Below, piece by piece: positions 18,038 through 20,000 of a DNA stretch of 20,000 nt. The DNA lies in contig CAJNDS010000112.1 of assembly GCA_905221605.1 (NCBI GenBank), forward strand, positions 179,607 through 199,606. Direction: 5' to 3'. The first letter of the stretch is position 1; each line of letters starts with the position of its first letter. This DNA is from Symbiodinium natans. Taxonomy: Eukaryota > Sar > Dinophyceae > Suessiales > Symbiodiniaceae. Below the pieces are notes generated by a model. The model was not told the DNA's origin. It saw only the letters and a list, made by a program, of their open reading frames with translations, and did not search any database. Both the position numbers and the translations under genes were made by a program.

Positions 18038-18901
18038 TCAGTCATAGACCTTGTCATAAATCTTTTGGTACATGTAACGCAGATCGAAGCCGATTCTCAC
18101 GAGCCAGAAGCCGACAATCAGAGCCACACTGGCCACAATGTGGGGTGGCTCCCCCTTCAGAGCCTTCATCGTCTGGGCCACGAGGTAGCACACGATGGAC
18201 ATCGGAAAGCTTAGGTCCTTCAGGTATCGGAAGCCGAAGCTGGTGCCCATGATGCGGACGGGATCACGGGGGGTCACCAGAAAGCCCGCCGAGCCCGGCA
18301 GTTGGCGCAAGTCAACCTCAGCCTCAATCTCTTCGCCATCGGCTATGAGGCCTGCGGATCGGAGGTTACTCACGAAGTCCGCATCACTGCGCATGACGGC
18401 GCTTAACGCAGCCTTGATGGTCTTCATCCGCCTGCCTTTCAGACTCTTTAGATTTCGGGTCACGGGCTCAACAGCAGCGAGGCACATGTTTTGCCATTTG
18501 CCAGTTGCGATCTGGTTGGCAGCGCGCAGATGCGTTGCACATGCCATAGTACCGCAAATAGCAATGTAGAGGCATGAGCCTTCAGCATAAGCCAGCATGC
18601 ACACATACAGGAACTCGCACATCCAGTGGCACTCCTGCCAATCCTTTCCACTGAATCCACTGAAATCGGCCGCCACGAAGCCAGCCAGGAACGTGGTCAC
18701 TGATACCAAGGTCAACATTCCGTTCATGGTTGGGCATTCCTGAACTGAGAAGTCGAACTGAACAGTCACATCGTCCGCATCCTCAAACAGCGAAAATATT
18801 TGCACTGAGTTGCAACGGCGAATGCCGGCCTGGCCATCTGACAGCACCCGCTGCACCAACTCATCTTCTAGAAGCACCGTTCTGGCATCGTCAGCTACCA
18901 T
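18038..18901 (-). CDS. four-helix membrane protein of unknown function
   Basis: Predicted 287 residues. The frame opens at a GTG (18910); the first ATG is at 18901 and is used. It follows a pyrimidine tract ending in CTCAG (AG at 18920-18921), a good acceptor for the first exon or a trans-spliced leader. Residues 1-55 are acidic and soluble. Membrane helices are likely near 61-81 (LTLVSVTTFLAGFVAA), 95-122 (through CLYIAICGTMACATHL), 229-247 (LSFPMSIVCYLVAQTMKAL) and 253-272 (IVASVALIVGFWLVRIGF). A loop of about 105 residues with a basic patch (LKSLKGRRMK) and an acidic stretch (DGEEIEAEVD) joins helices two and three. The four-helix layout and the FLAGFVA motif in helix one faintly recall Orai calcium channels, but the loop and the missing glutamate in helix one argue against a firm call. 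It is flanked on both sides by telomere-like tracts. Confidence 0.75.
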   Translation of the reverse strand: MVADDARTVLLEDELVQRVLSDGQAGIRRCNSVQIFSLFEDADDVTVQFDFSVQECPTMNGMLTLVSVTTFLAGFVAADFSGFSGKDWQECHWMCEFLYVCMLAYAEGSCLYIAICGTMACATHLRAANQIATGKWQNMCLAAVEPVTRNLKSLKGRRMKTIKAALSAVMRSDADFVSNLRSAGLIADGEEIEAEVDLRQLPGSAGFLVTPRDPVRIMGTSFGFRYLKDLSFPMSIVCYLVAQTMKALKGEPPHIVASVALIVGFWLVRIGFDLRYMYQKIYDKVYD

Positions 18902-18918
18902 GCTACTCACCCGAGCTG

Positions 18919-18936
18919 TCTGAGAGGGTAAAAGTT
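18919..18936 (-). promoter_or_regulatory. candidate (trans-)splice acceptor upstream of the membrane protein gene
   Basis: On the minus strand TTTTACCCTCTCAG ends at 18920, giving an 18-base leader before the ATG at 18901. In dinoflagellates a spliced leader is added at such AG sites. The site is judged by composition only. Confidence 0.35.
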
Positions 18937-19039
18937 TAGGGTTTAGAGTTCAGGAAAGTGCATGTGAGCTTGAAGCAAGTGGCGTTGCAAATGCATCTGT
19001 GTGACAGATGCAAACAACACTGCCATCTGCATGCAAGCG

Positions 19040-19325
19040 AAGCTCATTTTCATCACGAAGGGTGTGAACCCTAAGCCTGAAGCTTAAACCCTAAAGGCCA
19101 ATGCCCGCAAGCCTGAAACAGTTCTGGAACAGCATACACCCTGAACCCTACACCCTTAAAGCCTAGAAACCGCCCAGAACCCTAAACCCCCGAAAGCCCT
19201 GAACCCTGAAACGCTAAAGCCCCTGAAGCCTTGAATCCAAAATCCCAAAACCCTAAACCCACAAATCCTGAACCACGAAACCCTAAACCAGTAACCTCTA
19301 AACCCTAACCCTAAACCCTAAGCAC
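19040..19325 (-). repeat. degenerate CCCTAAA-rich telomere-like tract
   Basis: The plus strand repeats variants of AACCCTGAA, AACCCTAAACCC and AAGCCTGAAG, with the purest run near 19298-19321 (CTAAACCCTAACCCTAAACCC). The G-rich strand is the minus strand, opposite to the tract at 17116-17330, so the two face each other across the gene at 18038-18901. Confidence 0.85.
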
Positions 19326-19547
19326 TAAAACACCTCAACCACTGAACCTTTCGGGGCCTTGCAGTGAGGGACCGAGCCGCTAGACACGGGGTGGAGGGGG
19401 CTTCTTGTTTGCCTCCAAACAAGTACCCCCCCCCTTTTTGAAGTGGCCTGAACAACAACCCCCCCCCCCTTCTTGTTGGTACTCCCCCCCCCTTTGCCCC
19501 CGCCCTCCCTACGACGACGACAACAACCACTCCTACGACAAGGATGA
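19326..19547. other. C-run-rich stretch without a gene
   Basis: Several runs of eight to eleven C (about 19426-19495) alternate with CTTCTTGTT (19400 and 19470), and are followed by an ACGACGACGACAACAAC stretch (19511). Minus-strand frames here translate to Gly/Val runs and are not taken as genes. Confidence 0.5.
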
Positions 19548-19709
19548 AATTCAAATTTAAGCCCTCCCTGGATTGAGCGCAGCCCCCGCATCCCGACGGC
19601 TTAAATTCGAATTAAAACCTCTGAACCAAGCAGCAGCCAGGACCCGCCACGAGAAGGATTCAAAATTCGAATTTATGCCCTTTTCTGGATCATGGCTTAA
19701 ATTTGAATT
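19548..19709. repeat. two consecutive AT-rich hairpins with shared arms
   Basis: Hairpin 1 has arms AATTCAAATTTAAGCC (19548-19563) and GGCTTAAATTCGAATT (19598-19613), one mismatch. Hairpin 2 has arms AATTCGAATTTATGCC (19664-19679) and GGCTTAAATTTGAATT (19694-19709), two mismatches. The four arms are variants of one 16-base sequence, and both left arms are followed by CCCT...CTGGAT, so the hairpins are copies of one unit 116 bp apart. Confidence 0.7.
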
Positions 19710-20000
19710 TTAACCGTCTTTGGCTGAAGGGTCTACGGGCCCAGGCGCTTCAATTTTTGCTCAGTCTCAGGTGTGCCGTCTGGGGGTCTGCGGGTCTAGC
19801 GGGTCTAGAGGGTCTCAGGGTGGAGGTCGAAGGGTCTAAAGTCTAAAGCGTCCAAGGGTTTGCAATCTGCGGGTTAGGGTTGGGGCCTATCGGGCGCTGG
19901 TCTCTGGGGCTTCGGGTTTAGGTTCAGGGCCTATTGAGATGCCGTATCCTCACCCATACACCCTAAATCCTCCCAACCCTGAAGCTGCAACCGAAACCCG
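19710..20000. other. distal flank with telomere-like fragments
   Basis: Contains short GGGTCTA repeats (about 19792-19840, e.g. GCGGGTCTAGCGGGTCTAGAGGGTCT) and GGGTTAGGGTTGGGG near 19870. No gene was found. Confidence 0.5.

Noticed and set aside
1-20000. tRNA, rRNA, CRISPR or transposase genes
   Set aside because: No clover-leaf signatures, rRNA core sequences, spaced direct repeats or transposase motifs were recognised by reading; a covariance-model search was not possible.

Overview
This window looks like nuclear DNA of an alveolate, most likely a dinoflagellate (Symbiodinium-like or a relative); a chromerid is the main alternative. The reasons are all indirect. Every convincing gene lies on the minus strand, one after another. 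Their open frames are long and rich in G/C at third codon positions. Signal peptides and a PAN/Apple-type cysteine-rich protein are present. Degenerate TTTAGGG-type telomere-like repeats are scattered across the window. No bacterial features such as Shine-Dalgarno sites or tight operons were seen. No rRNA, tRNA, CRISPR array or transposase gene was recognised.

Layout, in the direction of transcription (right to left on the plus strand): (1) a four-helix membrane protein of unknown function at 18038-18901; (2) a two-exon gene at 14367-16717 for a secreted or surface protein with a MACPF (perforin-like) domain, a coiled coil, three PAN/Apple-like modules and a C-terminal membrane anchor; (3) a small secreted protein with a DGRHR motif at 12553-13344; (4) a large cytosolic protein at 9349-11958 resembling the N-terminal part of gamma-tubulin complex proteins GCP5/GCP6, followed by a coiled coil; (5) a BAX-inhibitor-1/Lifeguard (TMBIM) membrane protein at 4162-4971. 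They do not form an obvious pathway. The shared strand is the kind of one-way gene array known from dinoflagellates.

The stretches between genes hold a (GAT)n tract (1921-1980), a diverged duplication (7092-7495), a (CA)n and ATAC-rich microsatellite (13381-13725), a 265-bp MITE-like element with perfect 15-bp terminal inverted repeats (13783-14047), a 9-bp minisatellite leading into CTTAGGG/TTTAGGG arrays (17008-17330), a facing CCCTAAA-rich tract (19040-19325), and two consecutive AT-rich hairpins (19548-19709). Several short G/C3-rich open segments on the minus strand (308-638, 2316-2502, 2605-2890, 8754-8831) may be exons of genes that cannot be assembled by eye.

Product names rest on motif recognition alone, with no database search. 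The TMBIM and MACPF calls are the firmest; the GCP-like call and the weak Orai comparison are tentative.
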